DNA of 64,000 nucleotides, taken from an uncultured Lachnospiraceae bacterium. Lineage in GTDB: Bacteria; Bacillota; Clostridia; Lachnospirales; Lachnospiraceae. The DNA lies in contig CABUPO010000006.1 of assembly GCA_902493385.1 (NCBI GenBank), positions 62,001 through 126,000 of the forward strand, given 5' to 3'. A program made the translations under genes and the position numbers. Each line of letters begins with the position of its first letter. Position 1 is the stretch's first letter. Below, in pieces: positions 24,995-33,913 of this stretch. The notes beneath the pieces were generated by a model that was not told the origin of the DNA, made no database searches, and was given only the letters and a program-made list of their open reading frames with translations.

Positions 24995-26502
24995 AAGTTA
25001 ATATTTTTTAGGAACAAATCATTAAAGTCAGGATGATTTGAAAGGTGGAGTTCCGAAAGCCTTGAGATAATTGTATCAATATATCTGTCGGGAGATAATG
25101 AACAGGAATACTTTACCGCGCCGTTAAGGGAAGTGTTTTCTGAAGAGACTATAACATCAGGGGCGTCTATCCATTCATCAGGAAGTATATGAAGGTTTTT
25201 AAGGGCATTAAAATTAAGCGAAGCGCCAAAGCTGCCGGAAATATATACTTTATTTATATCGGAAGTGGATAAACCATATTCTGAAAGAAGAATCTGTATT
25301 CCGCTTTTTATAGCTGAGATGGCAAGTTGAAGCTGCCTTATGTCGTTCTGTGTAAGGGTAATATTATTGCCTCGTGCTTTGGCTATAAAAAATCCATCGT
25401 TAGCGTATTCTTCGGATAATGTGCCGAACGTATCGACGGCGTTAAGGCTGATTAGCTGTGATATAAGCGAGAGTACGCCGCTTCCACATATACCTACAGG
25501 TATTTTTTCGCCAACGGTCGTATATGAAATATGGATTTTTGAGCCTCGTTTTTTCAGCCGTACCGTATCTATTGCACCATCCATAAAGGCGCATCCGCAT
25601 GAAAGTCCGCCAGCTTCAAATGCCGGACCTGAAGCAGCGGAAGTACAGAGCATGTTTTCGCTGTTTCCTATAACCATCTCGGCATTGGTTCCAAGGTCAA
25701 GTAAAAGGAATGTTTTGTCAGTATTCAATATATCAAGACTGTATAGTCCTGATATTATATCGCCTCCGATAAATGCGCCAAAAGACGGTATAATATATAC
25801 GGAAGCAGTAAAGTCTGTTTCGCAGAACAGTTCGTTATATGACATTACATTGAAGCTTAAGTGACTGGATATAAACGGATAAGCGCTTATTGAAGTACAG
25901 TCAAGCCCAAGCAGAATATACTGCATAGTATTATTGCATGATACTGTAAATTTATTAAGCCTGCGCATATGGATGTTAAGGCGTTTTAAAAGACGTTTGA
26001 CAGTATCGTTAATGCTGTTTTTAAGCGTAGATGAAAGTTCTTCTGCGTTACCGTTTAAGGAAGCTTTTATTCGTGAAATGACATCTGCACCCCATGCACA
26101 AGTAGGGTTGGAAAGCGTTGTGCTTAAGAGCGTCTGAGAATCGTTATGGATACATATAGTAATTGATGTGGAACCTATATCGGCAGATGCGTAAATATGT
26201 CCTTTGATGGGCGCGGTATTATTCTCTGTTGTATCAGAAATAACATAAGAAGGCAGTAGTGAGTTCTCGGGTATTATTATACTGATGTCAGTGTCAGGGA
26301 AAAATGTACATGCACATATTGAGGACTGATTGCCTTCACAGCATAGTATAACCTTGCATTTTTTACATATGCCGCATTCTCCGCAGGCGGTATTAAGCAT
26401 AATGCTGTTGTCCTTAAGGATTCTGGCCAGGCTTTTGTTGTCTTTCGGATTATAACGTATTAAATATTGTTGGGTTTTGATAAGCGCTGTTATTGTCTGC
26501 AT
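24985..26502 (-). CDS. ASKHA-type corrinoid reductive activator (DUF4445/RamA-like) with 2Fe-2S domain
   Basis: 505 residues. The N-terminus holds a plant-type ferredoxin cluster motif, CGECGICKKC with a further Cys in SICAC. From ~residue 105 an actin-like ASKHA fold starts with SADIGSTSITICIHN; LLDLGTNAEMVI and GASGPAFEAGGLSCG-like and GICGSGVLSLIS segments are typical of DUF4445 activators. Family members use ATP to re-reduce cob(II)alamin in corrinoid-dependent methyltransferases. No methyltransferase or corrinoid protein is encoded nearby. The ATG at 26502 is chosen because it precedes the ferredoxin part directly; the longer frame to 26712 runs through the promoter of the divergent rhomboid gene. 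Confidence 0.85.
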   Translation of the reverse strand: MQTITALIKTQQYLIRYNPKDNKSLARILKDNSIMLNTACGECGICKKCKVILCCEGNQSSICACTFFPDTDISIIIPENSLLPSYVISDTTENNTAPIKGHIYASADIGSTSITICIHNDSQTLLSTTLSNPTCAWGADVISRIKASLNGNAEELSSTLKNSINDTVKRLLKRLNIHMRRLNKFTVSCNNTMQYILLGLDCTSISAYPFISSHLSFNVMSYNELFCETDFTASVYIIPSFGAFIGGDIISGLYSLDILNTDKTFLLLDLGTNAEMVIGNSENMLCTSAASGPAFEAGGLSCGCAFMDGAIDTVRLKKRGSKIHISYTTVGEKIPVGICGSGVLSLISQLISLNAVDTFGTLSEEYANDGFFIAKARGNNITLTQNDIRQLQLAISAIKSGIQILLSEYGLSTSDINKVYISGSFGASLNFNALKNLHILPDEWIDAPDVIVSSENTSLNGAVKYSCSLSPDRYIDTIISRLSELHLSNHPDFNDLFLKNINFHS

Positions 26503-26610
26503 ATATGATATACTAATCTCAGAATACTGTCGTGTCAAGTTGCAATGAATGAATGTTGTTGTTATAATAGATGTCAAATATCTGAAAAGTGACAATGGAG
26601 ACATATTATT

Positions 26611-27258
26611 TTGAGTGATTTTGAAAATGATTACGAAGAGGATTCTACAGCAGGGAATATGCCTTTTCCTGTAATAACGGCTGTAATTATTGCAATAAAT
26701 GTTATAGTGCACTTGTTCTTAGAAGTAAAGGGCTCTACTGAAGATATTGATTTTATGTTAAGATATGGAGCGTTATCTTATGACAGGGTACTGTATCATA
26801 ATGAGTATTACCGGATTATAACGAGTTTTTTTATGCATTTCGGATATGAGCATCTGCTTAGCAATATGTTTGTATTTGGGCTGCTTGGATATTATCTTGA
26901 GAACGTGCTGCATAGATGGAATTATCTTATATTGTATATTTTGTCGGGAATTTTGTCGGGAATTTCATCAATGATGTGGTATTATTATCAGGGTGTTTAT
27001 TGTGTATCTGCCGGAGCGTCCGGAGCAATATTCGGAATAATCGGAGCTTTGTTTTTTTTGATTATGGTTAATAAGGGTAAAATTGAAGGAATTACGCTGG
27101 GAAGAATTATTATGTTTCTGATATTGGCTCTTTACAATGGGTATCAGAATTACAACGTTGATAATGCAGCACATATTTCAGGTTTTTTTTCAGGAATAAT
27201 TATTATGGCGGTAATTTATGCCGGAAAAATTATCAGTAAAAAAATGTTTTCACATTAA
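26611..27258 (+). CDS. Rhomboid family intramembrane serine protease
   Basis: 215 residues with six membrane helices. The catalytic Ser is in AGASGAIFGIIG, the His in NAAHISGFFSG, and the HFGYEHLLSNMFVFG helix carries the conserved His and Asn. Rhomboids cut membrane proteins within the bilayer; the substrate is unknown. The start is TTG at 26611 with GGAG 10 bases upstream. It is divergent from the ASKHA gene and followed 28 bases later by the HIT gene. Confidence 0.92.
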   Translation: MSDFENDYEEDSTAGNMPFPVITAVIIAINVIVHLFLEVKGSTEDIDFMLRYGALSYDRVLYHNEYYRIITSFFMHFGYEHLLSNMFVFGLLGYYLENVLHRWNYLILYILSGILSGISSMMWYYYQGVYCVSAGASGAIFGIIGALFFLIMVNKGKIEGITLGRIIMFLILALYNGYQNYNVDNAAHISGFFSGIIIMAVIYAGKIISKKMFSH

Positions 27259-27286
27259 TATAATATATTAGGAGGTTTCTGTTATT

Positions 27287-27706
27287 ATGAGTAAGCACGT
27301 TGAGAAAGATTGTATTTTTTGTAAAATAATTGCGGGAGAAATTCCGTCGAGGACGGTGTATGAAGATAATGATTTTAAAGCAATACTTGATGTATCGCCT
27401 GCCTCAAAGGGTCATGTGATTATACTGCCTAAGAATCATGCAGAGGATATATTTTCATTGCCTGACGAAGATGTAAAGGGGATTCTTAATGTGGCGAGAA
27501 GGGTTGCTAAGGCGCAGAAAAAGGTGTTTGGATGCGACGGAGTCAACATACTTCAGAATAACGGCGAGGCGGCCGGACAGACGGTGTTTCATCTGCACGT
27601 GCATGTTATACCAAGATACAAGGATGATACAGTAGATATTAAATGGGTTCAGAGAACAGATATAGACCTTGATGCAGTATATAATGACCTCAAAAAAGAG
27701 ATATAG
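27287..27706 (+). CDS. HIT family nucleotide-binding protein (Hint-like)
   Basis: 139 residues. CIFCKIIAGEIPS at the N-terminus and the histidine triad FHLHVHVIPRY near residue 105 define the HIT family, probably the Hint/YcfF branch, which acts on purine nucleoside phosphoramidates or AMP conjugates. The start has TAGGAGG. MurG is encoded 14 bases downstream and may be co-transcribed. Confidence 0.93.
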   Translation: MSKHVEKDCIFCKIIAGEIPSRTVYEDNDFKAILDVSPASKGHVIILPKNHAEDIFSLPDEDVKGILNVARRVAKAQKKVFGCDGVNILQNNGEAAGQTVFHLHVHVIPRYKDDTVDIKWVQRTDIDLDAVYNDLKKEI

Positions 27707-27720
27707 GATGTGAGACGGAT

Positions 27721-28791
27721 ATGAAAAAAATAGTATTGACCGGCGGAGGAACCGCAGGGCATGTAACCCCGAATATTGCACTTATTCCAGAGCTTATTAA
27801 GCGTAATTATGACATACATTATATCGGCTCGGAAGCGGGGATTGAAAAAAAGCTGATTGAGGAATATGAGATTCCTTATTATGCAATATCTACAGGTAAA
27901 TTCAGAAGATATTTTGATATAAAGAATTTTACCGACCCGTTCAGAGTTATAAAAGGGATTAAAGAAGCAGCATCGCTTATGAAGGAATTAAAGCCTGACG
28001 TTGTATTTTCAAAGGGTGGATTTGTAAGTGTGCCGGTAGTGCTTGCCGCTGATAGAAAGAAGATTCCATGCGTTATCCATGAGTCTGATATGACCCCGGG
28101 GCTTGCCAATAAGATATGTATACCGCACGCAGTTAAGGTATGTACTAATTTTCCTGAAGCAGCGGCGAATATACCGGATGGAAAGGCTGTAGTTAGTGGA
28201 ACGCCGATAAGAAGCGAATTATATAAGGGAAACAGGAGTGAAGGACTTAAATTCTGTGGATTTTCAGGAAACAAACCGGTTATTCTTGTCGTAGGAGGAA
28301 GTCTGGGAGCTGCGGCTGTCAATAGTATAGTGCGCAAGGCTCTGCCTGAGCTTCTTAAAAAATATAATGTTATACATCTGTGCGGAGAAGGAAAACTTGA
28401 CAGTGAGCTTGACGATATGAAAGGGTATGCTCAGTTTGAATATGTGAAAAAAGAGTTAAGCGATATGATGGCGGCGGCTGATTTGGTTATTTCAAGAGCG
28501 GGAGCCAATGCGATATGCGAGCTTTTGGCGCTTAAAAAGCCTAATATTCTTATTCCTCTTCCGCAGTCTCAAAGCAGAGGGGATCAGGTGCTTAATGCAC
28601 AGTCATTTAAAAAACAGGGATACAGCGCTGTTCTTAACGAAGAGACCCTTACGCCTGAAAAGCTTGTAACTCATGTGGACAGAGTATTTAATGAAAGAGA
28701 AAAATATGTCTATTCAATGAGGATGAATAACAATAAGGACGCAATTCAGATTATTTGTGATATTCTTGATGAATTTTGCGGCGATATGTAG
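27721..28791 (+). CDS. murG: MurG, undecaprenyl-PP-MurNAc-pentapeptide GlcNAc transferase
   Basis: 356 residues, the usual size for MurG. It makes lipid II from lipid I and UDP-GlcNAc on the inner membrane face. The glycine-rich loops TGGGTAGHVTPNIAL and VVGGSLGAAAVN and the donor-binding ISRAGANAICELLAL plus PLPQSQSRGDQ motifs are intact. Unusually it is away from the mur/dcw cluster, next to a HIT gene. The start follows TAGGATGTGA. Confidence 0.95.
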   Translation: MKKIVLTGGGTAGHVTPNIALIPELIKRNYDIHYIGSEAGIEKKLIEEYEIPYYAISTGKFRRYFDIKNFTDPFRVIKGIKEAASLMKELKPDVVFSKGGFVSVPVVLAADRKKIPCVIHESDMTPGLANKICIPHAVKVCTNFPEAAANIPDGKAVVSGTPIRSELYKGNRSEGLKFCGFSGNKPVILVVGGSLGAAAVNSIVRKALPELLKKYNVIHLCGEGKLDSELDDMKGYAQFEYVKKELSDMMAAADLVISRAGANAICELLALKKPNILIPLPQSQSRGDQVLNAQSFKKQGYSAVLNEETLTPEKLVTHVDRVFNEREKYVYSMRMNNNKDAIQIICDILDEFCGDM

Positions 28792-28874
28792 AAAAAAACA
28801 GATGGGAAATGTTGGAAAATGATATCCTCCTAATGTATACTAACTTTAATGTATATTTAAGGAGGATATTTTTT

Positions 28875-29600
28875 ATGTTAAAAGAACTATATGAAAACGG
28901 AATAATTTTTTATTTAGCCTGCGGGATATGCGCTCTAAATGTAATTATGAAATTGATTGCATCATTATATTGCACGTACATATGCAGACAAAGCTCATAT
29001 ATGGATGAGTCAGACAGTAAATTTACTGTACGCATGAATAAGAAATTTAATAATGAATATGACAAAAACGGTGAAATAAGAAATGTAGAGCTTTTTGTAA
29101 AGTCGTATATAAACCGTATAAAAATTGCGGGATTCAGAGTGGGATTCTGGCGTAATTTTGGAATTGTATCTGTATTTTTGTGCGTTGTTTTATGTATACT
29201 GTGTATTGCAGAGGCATATTTAAACGGGGCATACATAGCGTATATAGTTTTTTATGCACTTCTTGCACCTGTCTTAGCAGGAATCTGTATATTTGCGGAC
29301 ATGCTTTTTGGAATAAATTATAAAACTGAGCGAATAATTATAAATATAAGTAATTATTATGAAAATTACGTTGTTCCTAAAAAGATAAACGGTACTTATG
29401 ATTTAAGGAACAAAAAAATTTACAGTATATCAGATGAAATAGACGAGGGTATTGCGGAGCTTGCCGAAAGCATGGAGGCGTATGAGGCTGAAGCGTTAAG
29501 GAAAAATATAAATAAAAATAAAGAGAATAATCCTGAAATTAATTTGTCTAATGGAGAACAAAAAATATTTGAAGAAATTATTAATGAATATTTGACCTGA
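28875..29600 (+). CDS. Conserved membrane protein of unknown function
   Basis: 241 residues. One N-terminal membrane helix (GIIFYLACGICALNVIMKLI), a cytoplasmic-looking segment, two to three further helices at ~95-150, then a charged C-terminal helix region with acidic and Lys/Asn-rich stretches. No enzymatic motif is recognised. The ATG at 28875 has AAGGAGG 9 bases upstream; the longer frame from 28776 overlaps murG and is discarded. The arrangement of helices is faintly like MotA/TolQ-type proteins, but this is not supported by a motif. Confidence 0.7.
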   Translation: MLKELYENGIIFYLACGICALNVIMKLIASLYCTYICRQSSYMDESDSKFTVRMNKKFNNEYDKNGEIRNVELFVKSYINRIKIAGFRVGFWRNFGIVSVFLCVVLCILCIAEAYLNGAYIAYIVFYALLAPVLAGICIFADMLFGINYKTERIIINISNYYENYVVPKKINGTYDLRNKKIYSISDEIDEGIAELAESMEAYEAEALRKNINKNKENNPEINLSNGEQKIFEEIINEYLT

Positions 29601-29620
29601 CTGAATATATTTGGTAAAAT
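29592..29620 (+). promoter_or_regulatory. pgi promoter
   Basis: TTGACC at 29592-29597, a 17-base spacer and TAAAAT at 29615-29620. The -35 box overlaps the stop of the upstream membrane-protein gene. Confidence 0.65.
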
Positions 29621-29681
29621 ATATAAAAACTTAAGTCTATAGCAGTAAATTTACAATACTATAATGGAAGAGGGAAAATAT

Positions 29682-31031
29682 ATGACAGAAGGAATTTTAT
29701 TTGATTATGCTAATGCTGAAGGGTTTATACAGAAGGACGCGATAGAAGCTATGAAAGACGCTGCGCTTTCAGCAAAGAGAACGCTTGTGGAAAAAAGCGG
29801 AGCGGGCAATGATTATCTTGGCTGGCTGGATCTACCTGTAGATTATGACAGGGACGAGTTTAAAAGAATTATAGCCGCCGCCGAAAGAATCAAGAATGAT
29901 TCCGAAGTGTTTATAGTTATAGGTATAGGAGGCTCTTATCTCGGCGCAAGAGCAGCAATAGAGTTTTTAAGACATGGTTTTTATAATAATGTATCTAAGG
30001 ATATAAGGAAGACTCCTGAGATATATTATGTGGGTCATAATATAAGCTCATCATATATTTCCGGTTTAATTCAGGTAATAGGAGACAGGGATTTTTCGGT
30101 AAATGTTATAAGTAAGTCAGGAACTACGACAGAATCTGCAATTGCTTTCCGTATATTTAAAGAGATGCTGGAATCAAAATATGGAAAAGAATGCGCGGCA
30201 AAGAGAATTTATGCGACTACAGACAAAGAAAGAGGAGCCTTAAAGAAGCTTGCAGACGAATCGGGGTACGAGACATTTGTTGTACCGGATGATGTTGGAG
30301 GAAGATATTCGGTTCTTACTGCTGTAGGACTTCTTCCGATTGCTGTAAGCGGAGCAGATATTACGGAGCTTATAAAAGGGGCTGCCGCAATGCGGAAGAC
30401 GTGCCTTGAGAAGGATTATTATGATAATCCGGCGGTAATGTATGCCGCTCTTAGAAATATTTTATATAATAACGGTAAATCAGTTGAGATTGTCGCAAAT
30501 TACGAGCCTTTTATGCATTATATAAGCGAATGGTGGAAGCAGTTATATGGCGAAAGCGAGGGAAAAGACCACAAAGGACTGTTCCCGGCGTCAGTAGACC
30601 TTACTACAGACCTTCATTCAATGGGACAATTCATTCAGGACGGGGCAAGGATAATGTTTGAGACCGTTATAGAGATTGTAAATGACGGGTGTCCGATTGA
30701 AATGTCTGAAGAGCCGGATAATATGGACGGACTTAACTATCTTTCAGGTCTTACGCTTGATGCTGTCAATAAAAATGCGATGATGGGCACAAGAATTGCC
30801 CATGTTGACGGAGGCGTTCCTAATCTTCTTATTCAAGTAAAGGACAAGTCGGAATACAGCCTTGGCGAATTGTTTTACTTCTTTGAATTTGCGTGTGGAG
30901 TAAGCGGATATATTCTTGGTGTGAATCCGTTCAATCAGCCGGGAGTTGAGGATTATAAGCGCAATATGTTTGCGCTTCTTGGGAAACCGGGATATGAAAA
31001 AGAAAAAGAGGCTTTATTATCAAGAATATAA
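29682..31031 (+). CDS. pgi: Glucose-6-phosphate isomerase
   Basis: 449 residues, matching the short Firmicutes Pgi (about 450). It interconverts glucose-6-phosphate and fructose-6-phosphate in glycolysis. Visible motifs are VIGIGGSYLGARAAIEFL, the phosphate-binding ISKSGTTTESAIAF, DDVGGRYSVLTAVGLLP and the C-terminal NPFNQPGVEDYK. The ATG at 29682 has AAGAGGGA upstream; ATG 29664 lies before that site. Confidence 0.96.
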   Translation: MTEGILFDYANAEGFIQKDAIEAMKDAALSAKRTLVEKSGAGNDYLGWLDLPVDYDRDEFKRIIAAAERIKNDSEVFIVIGIGGSYLGARAAIEFLRHGFYNNVSKDIRKTPEIYYVGHNISSSYISGLIQVIGDRDFSVNVISKSGTTTESAIAFRIFKEMLESKYGKECAAKRIYATTDKERGALKKLADESGYETFVVPDDVGGRYSVLTAVGLLPIAVSGADITELIKGAAAMRKTCLEKDYYDNPAVMYAALRNILYNNGKSVEIVANYEPFMHYISEWWKQLYGESEGKDHKGLFPASVDLTTDLHSMGQFIQDGARIMFETVIEIVNDGCPIEMSEEPDNMDGLNYLSGLTLDAVNKNAMMGTRIAHVDGGVPNLLIQVKDKSEYSLGELFYFFEFACGVSGYILGVNPFNQPGVEDYKRNMFALLGKPGYEKEKEALLSRI

Positions 31032-31054
31032 TTATTGTTAAGTGTAAGTGCAAT

Positions 31055-31094
31055 AAAAAAGAGCTGCGCGCATCTTAATGATGCAGCAGCTCTT
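31055..31094 (-). terminator. Terminator of the ferredoxin gene
   Basis: AAGAGCTGC and GCAGCTCTT pair, extended by an inner GCATC/GATGC stem. The T run lies on the minus strand, so it serves the ferredoxin gene; it may also block read-through from pgi. Confidence 0.8.
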
Positions 31095-31112
31095 AGTGTT
31101 GATATAAAGTCA

Positions 31113-31280
31113 TTAGTTAGAGATTGCGCTTACCGGGCAAACACCTGCACATGTTCCACATTCAATGCAAGCTGCCTCGTCAATCTCGAAATGAGAATCG
31201 CCCTCTGCAATTGCTCCTACAGGACATTCGCCTGCACATGTTCCACAACTAATGCAATCATCAGAAATCTTATAAGCCAT
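31113..31280 (-). CDS. 2[4Fe-4S] clostridial-type ferredoxin (55 aa)
   Basis: 55 residues starting MAYKISDDCISCGTCAGECP, with a second cluster motif CIECGTCAGVCPVSAIS. Both CxxCxxCxxxCP motifs are complete, so it should carry two [4Fe-4S] clusters and act as a low-potential electron carrier in fermentation. The start at 31280 has a perfect AAGGAGG 8 bases upstream. It is transcribed alone on the minus strand between pgi and the DUF1858 gene. A longer plus-strand frame over the same bases is only its shadow. Confidence 0.96.
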   Translation of the reverse strand: MAYKISDDCISCGTCAGECPVGAIAEGDSHFEIDEAACIECGTCAGVCPVSAISN

Positions 31281-31386
31281 AATACTTACCTCCTTGCTTA
31301 AAATAATAATGTTATTTTAATACATACAGGACTAAAAAACAAGACTTTTTCTTATATTGCAGACATAGTTTACATAAATAGCACCC

Positions 31387-31415
31387 TTGACGTTAGTTGA
31401 GGTATGATTTATACT
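31387..31415 (+). promoter_or_regulatory. Promoter of the DUF1858 gene
   Basis: TTGACG at 31387-31392, a 17-base spacer and TATACT at 31410-31415, 44 bases ahead of the start codon. Confidence 0.65.
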
Positions 31416-31458
31416 GTTCTTCATATAAATACCCAGATTGCATAAGGAGGATAATAAT

Positions 31459-31677
31459 ATGCCACAGGTTAATAAAGAAATGATTATAGCTGATATTTTA
31501 AGCGTAGACCCTACCATAGCGCCTATTCTTATGGCAGCAGGTATGCACTGTATAGGATGTCCGTCGGCACAGGGAGAGTCGCTTGAAGAGGCAGCTATGG
31601 TTCATGGACTTGACGCTGATATTCTTGTGAACAGGATTAATGAATATCTCAAAGTAAAGTCAGAAAAGAAAGACTGA
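31459..31677 (+). CDS. DUF1858 domain protein
   Basis: 72 residues consisting of a single DUF1858 domain: MIIADILSVDPTIAPILMAA followed by GMHCIGCPSAQGESLEEAA. The two Cys in CIGC are typical and could bind a metal or cluster; the domain is also found at the N-terminus of iron-sulfur repair proteins. Its own function is unknown. ATG 31459 has AAGGAGG 8 bases upstream. The neighbouring ferredoxin gene is divergent, and a strong terminator follows. Confidence 0.88.
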   Translation: MPQVNKEMIIADILSVDPTIAPILMAAGMHCIGCPSAQGESLEEAAMVHGLDADILVNRINEYLKVKSEKKD

Positions 31678-31690
31678 TAATAGTGTATTT

Positions 31691-31747
31691 AAAACAGGCT
31701 GCGGCTTTAACGGTTGTAAAAACCGTGAAGCGGCAGCCTGTTTTTTT
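31691..31747 (+). terminator. Terminator after the DUF1858 gene
   Basis: AAAACAGGCTGC and GCAGCCTGTTTT form the outer stem; an inner stem ACGGTT/AACCGT branches from it. A run of seven T follows. Confidence 0.9.
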
Positions 31748-31834
31748 GATATTGTCATTTTATCGGTTGTAAAAATCAGTAAACATGTAATTGCTATATG
31801 CATATATTATTATTTAGGAAATCTATAATTAAGA

Positions 31835-31863
31835 TTGACATATAGTTTTGTGTGATTTATAGT
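31835..31863 (+). promoter_or_regulatory. Promoter of the cationic-peptide/ABC operon
   Basis: A perfect TTGACA (31835-31840), 17-base spacer and TATAGT (31858-31863). An AT-rich imperfect inverted repeat (31862-31881 with 31914-31931) follows at once and would place a stem-loop at the 5' end of the mRNA. No other gene was seen in 31748-31956. Confidence 0.75.
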
Positions 31864-31956
31864 AAATATATAATATATGGCAATGGAACGACAAAAGAGC
31901 GAAGAAAAACATAGCTTATATATTATATTACAAAAAAAGAAGGGAGATAGACAGAT

Positions 31957-32046
31957 ATGAAAATAAAAAGGTCTTTAACTTTAAAGGCTTACTTTAATAA
32001 TTACAGTACTGGCTTGAGTAATCCGAGAGGCAAGTTTGTATATTAG
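31957..32046 (+). CDS. 29-residue cationic peptide, candidate secreted or signalling peptide
   Basis: A 29-codon frame from ATG 31957 to TAG 32044-32046, with AAGGGAG 8 bases ahead of the start. The product has six Lys/Arg and no Asp or Glu, no Cys, and ends YSTGLSNPRGKFVY. There is no classical signal peptide, no double-glycine leader and no maturation enzyme next door. It is the first gene after a strong promoter and lies 18 bases upstream of a lipoprotein gene, followed by two membrane proteins and an ABC ATPase, so it may be the exported or sensed molecule of that system. I do not recognise the family. Translation is supported only by the ribosome site and context. Confidence 0.55.
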   Translation: MKIKRSLTLKAYFNNYSTGLSNPRGKFVY

Positions 32047-32064
32047 CATAAAGGGGATATTATT

Positions 32065-33210
32065 ATGAGATACATTAAGGTAATAATATTGACACTGCTT
32101 TCGTTATGCGTACTCTGCGGCTGTCAGAGTACGCCTGATGAAGTGAGGGATAATATGAGGGAGTATGGAGAAAATGAGCAGCTTGACAAAAGCGATATTA
32201 CATACTTTACGGTTGAGGATTTGAGGAAAACAAAGGCGTCTGATTTGGTTTTGGCGGGTAATAGTAATATAGAGTTTCCTGAGGATGTGGATTTTTCCGA
32301 TATAGAGTCCGTAGAGCTCATTGACATGACGTATGAAGAAAATGTATATGACGACAGGGACAGATATATGAAGCTGTTTAATATTCCTGATAATGGACTT
32401 GAATATGATGAAGATGAAGATGGCAGGTCGGTTATGTACTATACTGATGATACTAACTTTCATGTATGTGACGACGGTTTTATTGTATATTTTTCAGGAC
32501 TGTCAAAGGCTGACATGGATATGATGCGTGTGCAGAACGACGCTTATTATGATATTGAAAGGGACGATATATCAGGCGTTGAGATTAGCCTGAACGGACA
32601 TATCGTAAAGCTTCAGGAGATGGTGGATAAGACTAAGAAGTGGCTTGATGAGAACAGGCCTGCAGAAGGGCTTGAGTATATTGTCGCGCATGCATGTAAA
32701 CAAACTCTTTTATATGATAATAAGGATGAAAAAAATGAGCTTCTGTCATTTGAAGTCGAATTGGAGCATAATGGTATCAGGCTTAATAATCATGCCAGCG
32801 GAGAATGGATGCACTATAGTATTGAAATTAGTTACGACACTCCTGATTATATCTCATATTTTGGCAATGGGGGAGCCGGTCTTAGAGTAGAGCCGTTAGA
32901 AAAAGTGACGGATATAGTAGATATAAAAAGCGCGGCGGCGATGGTAAATGAGAAGCTGACAGGATTTGCACATATAAAGATAGATAAAATTGTTCCGATA
33001 TATACTATGAATGTGCAGGAGTTTGCCGATACAGAGGAGGTATATCTGCCGGGAAGAAAGCTTGATACAAGGCCGATGTATGCATTTTTGATTAAAGCCC
33101 CTGATTATACAGGAGATAACAGTACAGGTATTCTTAATATTAATTCATACCAAAGCTATATTTTGGTTGATATGATTACCGGAGAGATGATTACCGATAT
33201 AGAAAAGTGA
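32065..33210 (+). CDS. Lipoprotein of unknown function in the peptide/ABC operon
   Basis: 381 residues. The signal peptide has the lipobox VLCGC with the lipidated Cys near residue 20. The mature part is acidic, with long Asp/Glu-rich stretches (YDEDEDG) and no recognised domain; the C-terminal ~100 residues (VYLPGRKLDTRPMYAFLI and later YQSYILVDMITGEMI) have the look of a PepSY/YycH-type beta domain, seen by eye only. An acidic lipoprotein next to a cationic peptide could bind it outside the cell (inference). The start at 32065 has AAAGGGGA. Fourteen bases separate it from the next gene. Confidence 0.75.
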   Translation: MRYIKVIILTLLSLCVLCGCQSTPDEVRDNMREYGENEQLDKSDITYFTVEDLRKTKASDLVLAGNSNIEFPEDVDFSDIESVELIDMTYEENVYDDRDRYMKLFNIPDNGLEYDEDEDGRSVMYYTDDTNFHVCDDGFIVYFSGLSKADMDMMRVQNDAYYDIERDDISGVEISLNGHIVKLQEMVDKTKKWLDENRPAEGLEYIVAHACKQTLLYDNKDEKNELLSFEVELEHNGIRLNNHASGEWMHYSIEISYDTPDYISYFGNGGAGLRVEPLEKVTDIVDIKSAAAMVNEKLTGFAHIKIDKIVPIYTMNVQEFADTEEVYLPGRKLDTRPMYAFLIKAPDYTGDNSTGILNINSYQSYILVDMITGEMITDIEK

Positions 33211-33223
33211 TGAGAAAGAGCAT

Positions 33224-33913
33224 ATGAAAGTAAGGAAAAAGATTTTGTACTATATTTTGAGCGCTATTGCGGTGGCTCTTACGTGTTCGTTTGGACCGCT
33301 TTTTGACGATGGGGATGGAATGGTGTCAGTTATTGGCGCGATAGTTACCTGTTCAAAGGACAGGCTGTCAGAATATACGATATTTCGTGCATTCAATTCC
33401 GGAATGACAGGAACGATAGATATGCTGCTGCCTGTCTGCTGTGCGGTTCCTTCTGCATCATATATATATGATGAGATAAAAAGCGGGATGTTTCCATATA
33501 TACATATGCGACGAGGGCGGTACAGATATATATATTCGGCATATGCATATTCAGCTATAAGCGGTGCGGCGACGGTTATGGCCGGACTGATAACGTATAT
33601 AATCTTTTTGAGCTTTTTCTTTCATTTTGGAGCAGGCGGTGCGGCGGAGCCGGAGGGTATGTCCGCTATTATAACGCAAACAGGATTCGTTGTGATTAAT
33701 AAAATGATGTACGGAGCGGCAATGGCAGTATGCGCCTCGTTCTTAATATATATGTATGCTAATCTTTATTTTGTGCTTAGTGTTCTGTTCATCATTTCAT
33801 ACGCTGCAAGGGACATATTTTATGTCAGTAATATTTCATATTTCATTGCGACTTTGGCTGTTATGGCGGTGTTGTATGGGATTATGTGGAGATATAGGAG
33901 TGAGCGGATATGA
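33224..33913 (+). CDS. Membrane protein, probable ABC-2-type permease subunit
   Basis: 229 residues with about six membrane helices (for example AATVMAGLITYIIFLSFFF and AALAVMAVLYGIMW-like end region). The layout of short outer loops and a first helix after a basic N-terminus fits ABC-2-type exporter subunits. It overlaps the next membrane protein gene by ATGA. The ribosome site is weak (AGAAAGAG). The two membrane proteins and the ATPase downstream probably form one heteromeric transporter. Confidence 0.7.
   Translation: MKVRKKILYYILSAIAVALTCSFGPLFDDGDGMVSVIGAIVTCSKDRLSEYTIFRAFNSGMTGTIDMLLPVCCAVPSASYIYDEIKSGMFPYIHMRRGRYRYIYSAYAYSAISGAATVMAGLITYIIFLSFFFHFGAGGAAEPEGMSAIITQTGFVVINKMMYGAAMAVCASFLIYMYANLYFVLSVLFIISYAARDIFYVSNISYFIATLAVMAVLYGIMWRYRSERI

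Noticed and set aside
25340..25864. 174-residue plus-strand frame inside the ASKHA gene
   Set aside because: Antisense shadow; the minus-strand product has clear DUF4445 motifs.
31035..31301. Plus-strand 88-residue Cys-rich frame
   Set aside because: It is the antisense of the 2[4Fe-4S] ferredoxin gene, which has an exact ribosome site, both cluster motifs and a terminator on the minus strand.
31957..32046. Lantibiotic or sactipeptide precursor
   Set aside because: The 29-residue peptide has no Cys, and no LanM, LanB/C or radical-SAM gene lies nearby.
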